Source: Opeltia flavorubescens | Lineage: Eukaryota > Ascomycota > Lecanoromycetes > Teloschistales > Teloschistaceae | Reading direction: 5' to 3' | NCBI GenBank assembly: GCA_000442125.1 | Contig: KE546980.1 | Location: 124,001-188,000, forward strand | Length of the DNA stretch: 64,000 nucleotides | Shown here: in pieces, positions 12,401-22,997 of the stretch | Layout: each line of letters begins with the position of its first letter | How positions within the stretch are numbered: the first letter of the stretch is position 1 | The notes under the pieces: model-generated | What the model was told of the DNA's origin: nothing | Databases searched by the model: none | The model's input: the letters and a program-made list of their open reading frames with translations, nothing else | Program-made: the position numbers and the translations under genes

Positions 12401-13639
12401 GGTGGAGTGACAGTCGTCAGAGGAGTAGGGATACCAGGACTTGTTGGAGTCTGAGGAGCGACGATTATAGAAGGAAGATGTTTGGAACTAGCTCGAGGAC
12501 TTTGAGGGTTTCGCTGTATTGACTGCGGCTGGTTTGATGATGCTGGTGGATCCTTTCTCGATTTGCTACTGTTCGCTTTCTCCGTAGCCAACATGCTCGC
12601 CAAAGTGTTCCCACTTCCTGTCGAGATTATAGAGGCGCGATCTGGGCTAGTCGGTGGACTATCTGCCTTCTTCTTTGACCCTGATTTGAACACGTCTTTG
12701 ATACGGGCGCCAGGAGAGATGCTTCGACCTTCTGAATCCGTCTCTTTTGTGTTGGTAGAAGCTCTAGCCTTGGTAACCCCCATTGTGGCAGCATGCTGTG
12801 GAGCTAGGTTGGAGGGTAGGGAAGCGTCTCCTGGAGGAACCGAGAAGGTAGCCGATTTCTGGTATTGAGGATCATGGAAGATTGGATCGTCAGCCTGTGA
12901 TGAGTCTGGCGTATCGGTAGCAGGGGTAGTCTTGATAAGCGGTGATGATGAAGTCAAAAACCCAGTATGGGACTGACGACTGACGAGCGGAGGTGGAGAC
13001 ACAGGCCTGGAGAAGTTTTGATCAGCTTGCAAGTAATAGTGGAGCTTCTATACGCGATCAAGCAATGATGTTGCACTGGAATCAATGATATTCAGTGTCG
13101 TCAATGTTTTGTTGACCGTTTGCGGCAATGATGGCATGAGAGTAGTGACGGGCTTTGTTTTCACCGAACCACGCGACTTGATGAAACATGACTTACGATT
13201 CTGCTTCAGAGTCGTTAGTCATAAGACTGGCCTCGTCAGCCAGGGTACTGCGGCTCCTTTCTTGAAGTGGTGTGGCAGCAGTCGCGGCTTGATCGCTGAT
13301 ACTCCGCCCCCGGCCATTTTCTTCAGCCTCCTCTTCTTCCCTCGCGGCTATTTTTGAAGCCTTACGTTCTTTTCGCTTCTTTTGAATGCGGTTGGGGATG
13401 AGCTTGGACATGGCACTGGAGTTCTTGGTTGAAATACTCTCGTCGAGGCTTGAACCTCTGCTGGCGCGGAACAAGTCCATAGTGGAGTCGATGGAAGACC
13501 TAATGCCATGGCTGTCGCTACTTTCGTCGTTGATGGAAACCTTGGAGGCGTTCTTCTTGCCATAGCGAGCCTTGGTGAGGACACTCTTGAGTCGACGCGA
13601 TGAAGGTTCCGGGGAAACCTCTTTAGTGTCACCCTCCAT
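9493..13639 (-). CDS. LAM/Ysp2-type sterol transporter (GRAM + VASt + TM)
   Basis: Model: exons 13639-13197, 13006-10299 and 10250-9493, giving 1302 residues. The first 650 residues are Ser/Pro/Thr-rich and disordered, with a basic N-terminus. A GRAM domain (about 660-780, with LAGRLYVSEGHICFSSN) is followed by an acidic linker. A VASt/StART-like domain (about 900-1085) begins near HYDKVLKDEV. A single membrane span (about 1148-1165, MVIGFLVFLLVINWF) precedes a charged, probably helical C-terminus. This is the architecture of yeast Lam1-4/Ysp2, ER proteins at membrane contact sites that carry sterol between plasma membrane and ER. The first intron is 190 nt and uses the acceptor CTTCTCCAG, the only nearby site that keeps frame. 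The second intron (10298-10251) is 48 nt, divisible by three and stop-free, so an unspliced reading hides it. Splicing gives the expected WLKG-PIEKGANDGQ join inside the VASt domain. The gene is divergent from the coiled-coil gene, with 367 bp between starts. Confidence 0.9.
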
Positions 13640-14006
13640 GCCGGTCTTCTGGCAGGCGATGATAGTCAGGTGCTCATCTTGGTAGATCGGCTGCCAATAG
13701 CCTCAACGCCGAAACGAGAAGAGTAAAGGACTTGTAGAAGTATGAAATCCCTTGTTGAGGCCCTGCAGGTGTATCAATCGATGACCGACCCTGTATTGTC
13801 ACAGATGCAATGAATCTTGATGACGCGCACCTTCCGTTACCCGTCAGTGCCAACCAGGGCCCATTACGTAGGGCAGCCATAGGCGTAACTTCCCCCATAA
13901 AGCTCATTTCTTGGCTGCCTTACCCGCCTACCCCACCACCGCCTAAATTTGAGCCTCAATCATTTAGGCAATAGAATCCCGTTCCGATCTGTTTTCTTTC
14001 CAATAG

Positions 14007-15715
14007 ATGGAGCAATCTCCTTTGGTCATCGTACGTTGTTTGCAGGCCGTCTTGTTCAACACTGACAACGCATATGTCTAGGCTCAGACGCATGTTCGAA
14101 ATGCAGCCAATGCAATTAACCCGGCAGCTGCTGGAGCAGAACACGAGCAGGCTGCAGGTCAGTTTGCCGCAGCTGCAAAGAGCACCAAGCATCCGGAGGT
14201 ACCTTTCCATCTTACGGCTGATAAAATCAGATCTGATGTAGAATACAGGCTCTCCGAACGTTGAAACTCCTTGAGCAGCATCACCAGAAGCTCGCGAACC
14301 TCCTCAAATTTCGCAGCGAGCATCCCCCACCTCCTCCAAATCCGCAAACTCCTACAGAGCAACCTACCGGAAGCCATGTACCTCTCCCTACAGCGCAGGA
14401 ATCTCGCGAAGGCTCGACCCTCCGCCCCCAATCTCAAGCTGTTCCCCTACCACAACGAGATATCAGTTCATCTATAGCCAGCAATCTCGCTTCAGCACGT
14501 GGTATTCCTTCAAATCGACAGAAGCGACCTCACGCACCTCCGCTGTCATCTCAGACATCCAAGCCCGAAGCCATTAACCCACCACGGCGATCCAAACTCA
14601 TTGAGGAAGCATATCAAGCCCAAAATTTGCAATCCCAAAGGGCTCAACAATCGAACACCCCAAGCTCATCGCCTTCAAATCCTCTTAAGTCGAAGGCAGC
14701 TTCACCGCCCATCCCTTCAATTCCCGAGCCTACACCTCCAAAATCAGATGAACCCTTCAACAAATTTTACTCAACCTTTGAGTCCCTCTTCTCGAAGCTC
14801 TCGGCCCCCCTGGCCTTTGCTGGCCTTCCCTTAAATCCCGATGAACCGCCACCACCCTCCCTCACAACCAAACCTCCACACACCAATTCAGCAAAAGACC
14901 GCCCTCCACCTCCCTCCCGCTTCTCCTCCCGCCGCGCCCTCGAAGCCTCCCAGCGCGCCTCCGCAGACCCAGACTACAGCGCCCTCTTCTCCCGCGCCGC
15001 CCTCCGCGCCGTCGCCGACGAGCACGGTCCCAGCAGCGTCGGAGCCGCAGAATCCTTCTACGTAGTCCCCACATCCGGCCACACCCTCGCCTACGCCGAC
15101 ATCCTCGCCCGACAACACCGAGAACGGAACCACGACCGAAGAAGGAACAGCAGCCAAGAGGATCAAGCCGAAGCAAAAGACAACAACAACGACGGTGAAG
15201 AGTTCGAAGCAGACGAAGACCTCTTCGTCGACGCGAGGGAAAACCCGCTCCCTCCATCCCCAGAAACCAACCGTAACCGCAATCGTAATCAAAAACATCC
15301 ACAGCAGCACCGCCCCAACACAAAAACAATGGAAGAGCTCAACCTCGAAAATCAAGCCATGAAAGCCCTCCTCGACCAAACCAGCCGCAGGCTCCTAGAA
15401 TTCGAAATGAGCGCTCAAACCTCCTCCGTGGCGTTACAGCGCAGTATCCGACATCTAAGCAATGCTCAACTATCACCTGCTGATGGCGGGTTGGGCGCGG
15501 GCAAGGAAGGGGGTAGTGGGATAAACAAAGACCTAGAAGAGAAGCTCAAAGGAATGGAAGAAGAGGTTTTGAATCGGGTAAAAGAGATGAAGAAGGTGGA
15601 GAGGGAGAATGAAAAGTTGAGGGGTGTGGTGGGACGGTACCGCGAACGGTTCGAGACTATTAAAGCAGGGGCGAGAGCGAGGAGGGAGGAAGGAGGGAGG
15701 AGAGAAGAGGGATAA
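14007..15715 (+). CDS. Coiled-coil protein with MIT-like N-terminus
   Basis: Model: exons 14007-14030, 14082-14198 and 14249-15715, giving 535 residues. All introns are phase 0 and about 50 nt (donors GTACGT and GTACCT). The first exon codes only eight residues (MEQSPLVI). Residues 9-75 are Ala-rich and helical (AQTHVRNAANAINPAAAG ... KLLEQHHQKLANLL) and resemble a three-helix MIT-type fold. A long Pro/Ser-rich disordered middle follows, with an island around ESFYVVPTSGHTLAYADIL. A strong C-terminal coiled coil (about 370-535) ends in an Arg/Glu-rich tail. MIT domains bind ESCRT-III tails. An endosomal role is therefore possible but is only an inference from helical pattern. I do not recognise a named orthologue. 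Codon use is GC-rich in the second half, which creates long antisense open frames. Confidence 0.75.
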
Positions 15716-15926
15716 GTCGGGATGGGGTTTGAGAGGGTGAGGAGGGAAGCGAAGAGAAGCATTGAGTCGTAAGAGAGACTAGAACCGTGCGCGCATGGAA
15801 TCCGCATTCTCATAGATCTTGAGATACGAATGTCAAAAACCTTTGGATGTCCATTCCTCGACCCTATTCTCAATATCCTATATACAAATCCCTCATCCCT
15901 ATTCATTATTCTCTATGACCAATCCC

Positions 15927-18253
15927 TCAAATCCCACCACCCATTACAACCCCCAAAAGCGCCATCCCCAACACAAACCACTCACTCCTCTCCACAACCC
16001 CAGCCGCACCCTGCAGCGCACTCGGCGAGGGACTCGCCCCTCCGCTCCCCGTCGCAGAACCCCCTGGAATTCCACTCGCTCCTGGTAATTCCCCCGTAAC
16101 ATTGACCCCCGGGAAATCCCCACTAGTCTGATTCGCATTCTGCAAAATATAGTTCTTCACAACCCCCGCCGTCCCATTCATCAAACTCTCAATCTGATCT
16201 TGTGTACACGTAGCTCCAAGCGCCAGAACATAGCACTGATGCGGGTACGGATGATCCGGTGGCTCTTGCCTCGTGTCCAGACTATCACTCGGTCCCTGCG
16301 TAGAGTAATCCTGATTCTTGGTGGCAGAGATAGTGGTATTGCCTGTAGAGATATCCATGCCGAAGATGGCACGGTTGAAGATACGGTAGGCGGTCTCGGG
16401 CTGGTAAGAGGGGATTTCGTGGCCAGCTTGGAAGACGCGGGAGAAGGAGAAGTTGCCGTGTTGACGGACGAGGCCGCCGGTGTAGGTGGAATTTGTGTGA
16501 ATAGGAGCGTAGCCGGCAGAGTTGAAGGATGAGCGGCCCGAGTAGGGGATTTGGAGGGAGACAGCTTCGGCACCGAGCCCTAGATCATATCAGTATGCTG
16601 CGATATGATGATCGCGCAATGGAGGAGGGAATGAAGGGACATACAGTTACAGGCGTAATCTCGATCGCCGTACATGAGGGCCACCTTGATACCGTTGTCA
16701 AGAAGGTAAGCGATGTCCTGAAGCTGGCCGCCGCGAATGTCGGTACGTGCATAGTCGCCGATGTCATTGAAGGCCTCATATACCCCATTCGTGGATTGGG
16801 TGTAATTCACAGGTACACCGAGAGCAGCCTGGACATAGTTATTGGCCAAATACCCAAGATAATAGTTCGGTGGAAATGGCGTTGGGTCGATAGACGCAAT
16901 GTCGTAGTAATTACGACCTGAAATTTCGATGTACGCGGATTCAACGTTGTCGCTGCAATATATGTTTGCCCTCGAGCATGCTTCATTGACAGTATCATTG
17001 TTGCCCGTAGCTTGGGGGTCACCTTCTGTCGCAAGTTGTTGACATTTGATTATGAGAGCTTTGCAGCCCGTTTCGGGACGATTGAAATTGTCGAGAGATT
17101 CCTGGTAGACGCTCTGGTTGATAGCCTGAATGCCATATGTATTGTTGTAGGCCATTTCAGGATAATAGGGCTCTTGAATCAGGAGATCGATGCAGCCATT
17201 GACAATACCAAGCGTATCAAGGTGAATGATGAATTCCTCATCTTCTTCATTGATGGTCTTGTTTGCAATNCGCTGATTTTGCTCTTCGAAATACGCAGCG
17301 AATGCAGGTCCATAACGTCCACCATACTTGACGCGGTCAGTTCTGCATGTACGCTCGAGGAAGATTTCATACTTACAGACTCTGTGAAGATCGATATCGC
17401 GTCGTTGTTGGGTTTGTAGGCGGGAAACTTGTAACAGCAATCAGCATCTATTTGCACCAACCAATGGCAAGACCTTACCTCCTGAAACCATGTCTGAGCA
17501 AAATGCCATAGGGCTCTTGCAGAATTCGTCGTCCCATTGGCAGTATTCTCCGGATCCTGAGTTGGAAAGGTGCCAACGTAAAACGTATTGTTCTGTTCTG
17601 GGACACCATTGGAAAAGTCGTCAAGGGTGATTGAACTTTCATCAGTCGTTCCGTTACTTGGAGTGTCATAGGAAAAGCCGACTTGATTTGGCTGATCGAT
17701 GTACAGCATATTGACCTCATTGTTCCACGACCATGGGTTCAGGGTAGTTGAGTTCGAGTCATCATTGATGAAACAGGGACCATTTTCGGTGAGTAAGCCA
17801 ACGAACGACGAGGATCCTGGTCCACCATTCATCCATATGGATAGAGGGGCATTGGCGGGATCTTTCCTTGATTCAAAGAACCAGAAGAATGTATTGATTG
17901 AGTAATTTTGGTATTCGTCTGCGTCGGTGAGGCTGTTTGGAGGGAAATGTACTTCCAGGACCGTCAGGTTATGGAGTTATGATGAAGGTACTTGAGGAAA
18001 GGACTGACCGTAACCCGAGTAGGACCTCACTCCTGGGGTAGTCTCACAAAGTCCAGGCTGCAATGCATCAGTTTGGTTCCCTTGCGGAGCTTCGTCACAG
18101 CAGCTTGCGGAAACGGACCTCTTTGTAGGATATGGAGACGCCATTACTAAATTTTGACTTGATGGTAGTGACATTCTCTGGAGTGGGTGGAAATTGGCAG
18201 TGTGCTAAGGCAAGCAAATTGAAGCCTGCTGCTGCAACCTGGAGGAACCTCAT
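15927..18253 (-). CDS. GPI-anchored serine carboxypeptidase (S10 family)
   Basis: Model: exons 18253-18119, 18057-18009, 17951-17479, 17427-17377, 17326-16645 and 16579-15927, giving 680 residues. It belongs to family S10 (carboxypeptidase S1 homologue/ScpA-like), removing C-terminal residues from peptides at the cell surface. A signal peptide ([20 protein letters not shown]) is followed by the S10 substrate-site motif [10 protein letters not shown]. The catalytic Ser is residue 236 in TES|YGG, Asp is 459 in GDRDYACNW and His is 517 in QAGHEIP. The C-terminus has a Ser/Gly/Ala-rich linker and a hydrophobic tail ([15 protein letters not shown]), as expected for a GPI signal. Numerous N-glycosylation sequons are present. 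The catalytic Ser codon is the last codon of a 51-nt exon. An N near 17270 leaves one residue undefined in exon 5. An in-frame ATG upstream (18346) exists but would bury the signal peptide. The gene is convergent with the coiled-coil gene, 211 bp apart. Confidence 0.93.
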
Positions 18254-19179
18254 GTTTGCAAACCTACCCGAAGACTTAAGATCTGAGGATACAATAAGTG
18301 TGACAACGAGCAAGGAAATGGAAAGAATAAGAAGTGGATCAAGCAAATGTTTATACCACCTTAACTATGTGGGGAGGCTATGTTGATCATTGATGCAATG
18401 AAGGCGTAGACATGAAGGAAGTTGTAAATTCATCCAGTCAGGTACCACATAGCTACCGGATCTGCAAAGCTTCGCCGGCAGACTAAACATAGCTATTGAG
18501 GGGTCATGTTGGAAGCTGCAAGGCTGCATCGTTGCCTACTGCAACAAGCATATATATATTGGATATGCCGGTTGAACTGACTTGGAGTCCAATTTACTTT
18601 CATCCGTTGCGAGACATCTCGGACCAGATTCAAGGATGTTTCATACAGGTTCGCCGACCCATCAAGCACAGTTTCTGAGCTTTCATATGATCTATTCAAG
18701 ACACATGATGAATTGCGGAGATAGACATCATAGGCGAGGCTCCAACCGTCATAAGCCATCCCGCGGCACGGGAAACGCAATCCAAAAACAACGAAGCTCT
18801 ACGATTGGTTCATGAAAACTACCGGTTTCACTTTCCTCGATATCGTCTAAACTTGATCAGGAAGGTGACAACTTCATCCACGTTTCTCAGATCTGATATT
18901 CCTGAACAACCAGATCCGAAAGTAGCCGATGACTCGTCGGCCGCGTAATTTTTGCAGGACTCAAATCTTTTGACGTGAATTGAAATAAATCGAAAAGAGT
19001 AGAACAGGAATAGACTACAGAAGAGAGAACCGAAGTCCCCATATCCACAAAATATATATCCGTTGCCCGCCCTTCCTAACCATCTCTCCATATCACAACC
19101 CGCTATTGGTCTCTGTCCACCACCTTCAAAATCCACACTCCAAGGAATTCCCAAACCTCCCACTCAACACAACTAAAAC
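18254..19179. promoter_or_regulatory. Divergent promoter region
   Basis: This 926-bp region lies between the starts of the carboxypeptidase (minus) and the GNAT protein (plus). No coding frame in it is convincing. Purine-rich sequence runs from about 18960 to 19020 and pyrimidine-rich sequence from about 19060 to the GNAT ATG, as is common in fungal promoters and leaders. No specific factor site can be defended. Confidence 0.4.
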
Positions 19180-19857
19180 ATGTCAACCCCACCGTCCTCC
19201 TCCACAACCACCCCCTCCTCTACATCCTCCACATCATCCACCCCAGCAACAACCACCTCCCCCCCTTCGCCCTCCCCATCAATCACAATCTCCCCCGCCC
19301 GCACTCCCACGGACCTCTCAACAGCAGCCCACCTATTCAAAACCTACGCCGCCTCCCTGCCAATAGATATATCCTACCAATCCTTCGCCCAAGAACTCGC
19401 TTCTCTCCCGGGGGCCTACTCCCCGGAAAGAGGAGGGGAGATCCTCCTCGCTCGCTCCTACTCCTCCACAAATACCAGCAAACCCCCCTCCATCGAGAAT
19501 CTGCAAAAGAGCTCCGCCCTCCCTAACGACGACAACCCCACCATCGAATCAATCCCAGACACCACAGTCCTAGGCTGCGTAGCACTCCGCCGCCTCCCCT
19601 CCCCCCCAGAGACCCCAACATGCGAAATGAAACGTCTCTATACCATCCCTTCCGCTCGCGGCACCGGCCTCGGCACCTCCCTCGCTACTGCAATAATCCA
19701 GACCGCCCTAGAAAACGGCTACAAGATTATGAAACTAGACACGTTATCAAGCATGGCAGCCGCACGGGCTCTGTATAAGAGGTTAGGGTTCGTGGAGACG
19801 GAAGCTTACAACGAGACGCCTGTGAAGGAGACGTTGTTTTATGAGAAGGTGCTCTGA
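19180..19857 (+). CDS. GNAT-family N-acetyltransferase
   Basis: This is a single exon of 225 residues. After a Ser/Thr/Pro-rich leader of about 35 residues comes a GNAT fold. TTVLGCVALRRL forms the beta-4 strand, EMKRLYTIPSARGTGLGTSLA carries the acetyl-CoA pyrophosphate-binding motif (R-G-T-G-L-G), and the C-terminal segment is MAAARALYKRLGFVETEAY. The pattern KRLYTIPSARGTGLG resembles the bacterial and fungal small-molecule GNATs, but the substrate cannot be told. The ATG at 19180 is the only start that keeps the leader, and no intron is needed. It converges on CPA1 with only 150 bp between stops. Confidence 0.85.
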   Translation: MSTPPSSSTTTPSSTSSTSSTPATTTSPPSPSPSITISPARTPTDLSTAAHLFKTYAASLPIDISYQSFAQELASLPGAYSPERGGEILLARSYSSTNTSKPPSIENLQKSSALPNDDNPTIESIPDTTVLGCVALRRLPSPPETPTCEMKRLYTIPSARGTGLGTSLATAIIQTALENGYKIMKLDTLSSMAAARALYKRLGFVETEAYNETPVKETLFYEKVL

Positions 19858-20007
19858 AAGAGGAGGGTTTAAAGGGCGAGTCACACTGCTGGAGTAAAGA
19901 GAAGGTATAAAAGGAGGCAATTGCATACTGCTAGCAGTCTATGATATGAAAAACATCATGCATGGTTACCGACATCACCACATCACCAGTCCCCCAAAAA
20001 GTCTTTA

Positions 20008-21471
20008 TCAAGCCGCAGCCCTAGCAGCCTGCTCCCCCGCCTCGCCCATCCTTAAAAGATTCTCCATCCCCGTCGTCGGCACAACCCCAACCCTCTCCTT
20101 CGCCAAAAGATCAACCAACAGCGGACTCGGTCTCGAGTCCCTCTTCGGTTGGAAAACCGCCTGGCTACGCTTATACCTTCCCACACTCTCGAGATAAGTA
20201 TCGAACAGGTAACTAGAATCCAACGGGCCACCGCGAGCTTCGGGGTGGAACTGGGTTCCGAAGATGGGGCGAGATTTGTGGATGATACCTTCATTACTCG
20301 AGTCATTCAGGTTGACGAAATACTCCTTCCAGTCCGAGGGGAGCGTTGCTGTGTCAACAGCGTACCCATGGTTTTGGGAAGTGATATGGCAACGACCGGT
20401 GGTAAGGTCAAGGGCCGGGATATTATGGGCACGATTCCCATATTTGAGTTTGATGGTGCGAGCGCCAGCAGCGAGAGCGAGAAGTTGATGGCCTAAACAA
20501 ATGCCCATGATGGGGACTTGGCTAGACTCCATGAGTTTCTGGAGGTGATATACGGTGTCTTGGCAATGAGTAGGGTCACCGGGTCCATTGGAGATGAAGA
20601 CGCCGTCGAAATGGTGGGCGACCTTGTGGATGGGATAGTCATATGGGAAGGCAGTGACGGAAGCACCACGGCCAACGATACTGCGAAGGATGTTTTCTTT
20701 GACTCCGCAATCGATGACAGCAATGTGTGCATCGCCAGTGCTGGAGCTGATATGGAATGGAGCTTTCGTGCTGACTTTTGCGACCAAATTGATCTGCTCC
20801 GGGTCCGTGAAGGCCTCATCTTGATCTGCATCATACTCCTCGCCAATCGTAATGCGTGCGAGAGACGATCCCTGTTCTCGAAGATGAGTGACAATAGCTC
20901 TCGTGTCGACACCCGAGACTGCAGGTACACCCTCCTCTGCACACCATTGTCCAAGACTCTTGATAGCCGTCCAATGACTGTACTGTTCCGCAACATCGGC
21001 GACGACCACGCCCGCGGCTTGTAGATTAGGGGATTCGAAGTGTCGAAGTAATCCATTCTCATCGCGAGCAGAAGACGGGATACCATAGTTCCCAATCAGA
21101 GGTTGTGTGAAGACTAGGATTTGTCCACGATAGGATGGGTCGGTCAGGGATTCGGGATACCCAACCAAAGAGGTGGTGAAGACGGCCTCTCCAGAGATGT
21201 TGGATTTCGCACCGAACGATTTGCCATTGAAAACCGGTCCATCCTATTCTTCTATTAGCCTCTTGTCCTTGTATAAATGTAGATTGCATACTCTGATCGT
21301 GAACGTCGCTCTGTCATGGGAGATCGGAGTAGCCTTTCTCCTAGGTGTCGGTTGCACCCGAGGCGTATTATCGACCGTAGCGAAGAGCCGAGCATGATTC
21401 GTGAGCGTCAAGGGCCGCTTGGTGTTCAATGCCAGCACAGATGCAGCTGGTTTGGAGATTCGGGATAACAT
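20008..21471 (-). CDS. CPA1: Arginine-specific carbamoyl-phosphate synthase, small subunit
   Basis: Model: exons 21471-21292 and 21243-20008, with a 48-nt intron, giving 471 residues. The product is the glutaminase subunit that supplies ammonia to the large subunit for carbamoyl phosphate in arginine synthesis, in mitochondria of filamentous fungi. The N-terminus ([19 protein letters not shown]) is basic and Ser-rich, consistent with import. The CPSase small-chain domain starts at [11 protein letters not shown]. The class I glutamine amidotransferase domain carries the nucleophile Cys at about residue 309 (GICLGHQ), the QNHGYAV segment and the catalytic His/Glu region (FHPEA). The main ATG has A at -3, a favourable context. 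Expression should be controlled by the attenuator-peptide uORF whose stop lies 49 nt upstream. The neighbour 3' of it is the convergent GNAT gene. Confidence 0.96.
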
Positions 21472-21520
21472 CGTGTTAAATCGAGATTGAAAGTTTGTAG
21501 CTTGTTTAAGATTCCTGCTT

Positions 21521-21755
21521 TCAGTTCACCGAAGCCTTCCACAAGTGGTCTAACAACCACGCCATATCGTCAGCAACGCCCTTCTTGACTGAGTCTTTCG
21601 GACGGTCTATCATACCAGAAATATAATCCTATACACATGATCAATTAGCCTTTTGTCACTCGCAACCCGCTAGCCAACCAGAGCAAGCAAGCGACCGGGT
21701 GGGAAGAAAAGCCAGCACATACCTGAGAAGTATAAACTGTAGGCAGAACACGCAT
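21521..21755 (-). promoter_or_regulatory. Arginine attenuator peptide uORF, split over three exons
   Basis: In the CPA1 leader, exons 21755-21723 (33 nt), 21628-21616 (13 nt) and 21549-21521 (29 nt) splice to 24 codons plus stop. The peptide reads MRVLPTVYTSQ, then DYIS, then (Asp across the junction) DHLWKASVN. Length, the central TSQDY-S-DHLW-A pattern, Asp12 and Trp19 match the fungal arginine attenuator peptide family. Those peptides stall the ribosome at the uORF stop when arginine is high and reduce CPA1/arg-2 translation. Introns are 94 nt (GTATGT...GCTAAT...TAG) and 66 nt (GTATGA...GCTGAC...TAG). The AAP start has C at -3 (weak, allowing leaky scanning), whereas the CPA1 start has A at -3. 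The second intron is phase-neutral and stop-free; retaining it would give a 46-residue peptide. Retaining the first intron would give a 36-residue peptide lacking the DHLW end. Confidence 0.93.
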
Positions 21756-22241
21756 CAGCGCAACAGTGCTTCCTGCACTACCTGATTTCAATTTGTGGGA
21801 TGAAAATTTTCTCGAGAGGTTGAGTGCGGAAATTGTGGGAGAAGTTCGACCGTTGACCGCCCTTTAAAGTTGTTGGCGTTTAGGGCTGGGAGATAACGCA
21901 GATGAGGAATTGTCAATTGTCCAATGGCAAGCGATCGATTAGATCCTTCTTGCGAACAAGATCGAACTAAGTCTCTTACACTCGAAAGAGATGAGATTAA
22001 TAGAGTGAGAAGTACGCTACTTATGACAGAAGAAAAATTGAAGGTGGAGAAGGAGAATGGGAATAATTTGAGCGGGCGAGGTGCCGACTCTGACGTTTTT
22101 CGCCGTGGTAGGGCTGAACGAAGAACTTTGAACCCCTCTTGAGAAAATTTCCATGCGGCATGCAGCACATGGATATTTCACGCTTTGTTTGCTCGTCTAA
22201 TCGTAAGATACAATCACTCATCGATGTCATGCTTATCTGCT
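21756..22241. promoter_or_regulatory. CPA1 promoter region
   Basis: This 486-bp region lies between the CPA1 leader and the 3' end of the minus-strand GNAT gene. A 72-codon plus frame (21924-22142) and a longer antisense one cross it, but neither has homology signs or splice context. The CPA1 promoter and 5' leader must lie here. I searched by eye for a perfect TGASTCA cross-pathway site and did not find one. Confidence 0.4.
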
Positions 22242-22997
22242 TCAAATAATTCTTTCCATCTCCAAAATCGAAAAGCCCACTTCGCTGCCCCCTGTTCCTT
22301 TCTCAAATCTCTTCTCTCGCGTCGTCACAAACCCTCTTTTCTGATAGTATGCTTCTCTCAATTCCTTCATCGTTGTTATGACTAAATGAATTTTCTTTTC
22401 ATCTTTTTCTGGTATCCGTCTTCGAATCTCCTCAATCGCAGCATCGAACATTTGCCCAGCGATACCCCGTTTCTGATAGTCTGGATGGACAACATTGCAC
22501 ATTATCTCCCACTGCGGTAGATCCGCAACCTTTTCTGTAGGAATCTCTGCCGCTTGTGCAATGTCTGTCTCGACCTTTCGGATAGTATCAGGCGGTATGG
22601 AGGCAGCTTGGGGAGCAGCAGCCCTCCGTTTGAAGCTCGCCGATAGCTCACTCCCTTCCACTAACTCATCATGTCCCAGGATCTTGAAGGGCTTTGCGCT
22701 TATGGATGCGATTGGCTTCTTCTTCTCCCCTGAAGACTCCTGGCGGAACAAGACCAGGATGAAGCCTTCTTTGCCGACTTCGCCGATAAGTGAACTGTCT
22801 GTCGCCAATCTTCGATGTGAATATGGAAGCAGTTTACCATGCGGGTAAGTTGTATGGGCGACACTGTAGCAGAGATTTATGAGGGCCGTCAGATCGTGCA
22901 AAAGATCGGTATCTTGTGACTCGAGAGACGCTGGCAAAAAGAGTTGGGGAGATGTCGAAGCAAAAGCCTGGCCCTGAGATTGAATATCGTGAATCAT
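22242..22997 (-). CDS. GNAT-family N-acetyltransferase
   Basis: This is a single exon of 251 residues from the ATG at 22997 (MIHDIQSQGQ). The frame continues upstream, but only with non-ATG starts. The N-terminal part has the LINLCYSVAH segment typical of fungal cytosolic GNATs. An EKVADLPQWEIMCNVVHPDYQ strand leads into QKRGIAGQMFDAAIEEI, the acetyl-CoA loop (Q-x-x-G-I/V-A). It ends with REAYYQKRGFVTTREKRF and SILEMERII. The family usually acts on small molecules or free amines; the substrate is unknown. It is unrelated in sequence to the GNAT at 19180 apart from the fold. Confidence 0.85.
   Translation of the reverse strand: MIHDIQSQGQAFASTSPQLFLPASLESQDTDLLHDLTALINLCYSVAHTTYPHGKLLPYSHRRLATDSSLIGEVGKEGFILVLFRQESSGEKKKPIASISAKPFKILGHDELVEGSELSASFKRRAAAPQAASIPPDTIRKVETDIAQAAEIPTEKVADLPQWEIMCNVVHPDYQKRGIAGQMFDAAIEEIRRRIPEKDEKKIHLVITTMKELREAYYQKRGFVTTREKRFEKGTGGSEVGFSILEMERII

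Noticed and set aside
14862-15379. Two long minus-strand frames (155 and 163 codons)
   Set aside because: They are antisense shadows of the GC-rich third exon of the coiled-coil gene, with Arg/Gly/Val-rich non-protein composition.
21788-22168. 126-codon minus frame and an overlapping 72-codon plus frame
   Set aside because: They fall in the CPA1 promoter interval, overlap each other on opposite strands and have no recognisable motif.
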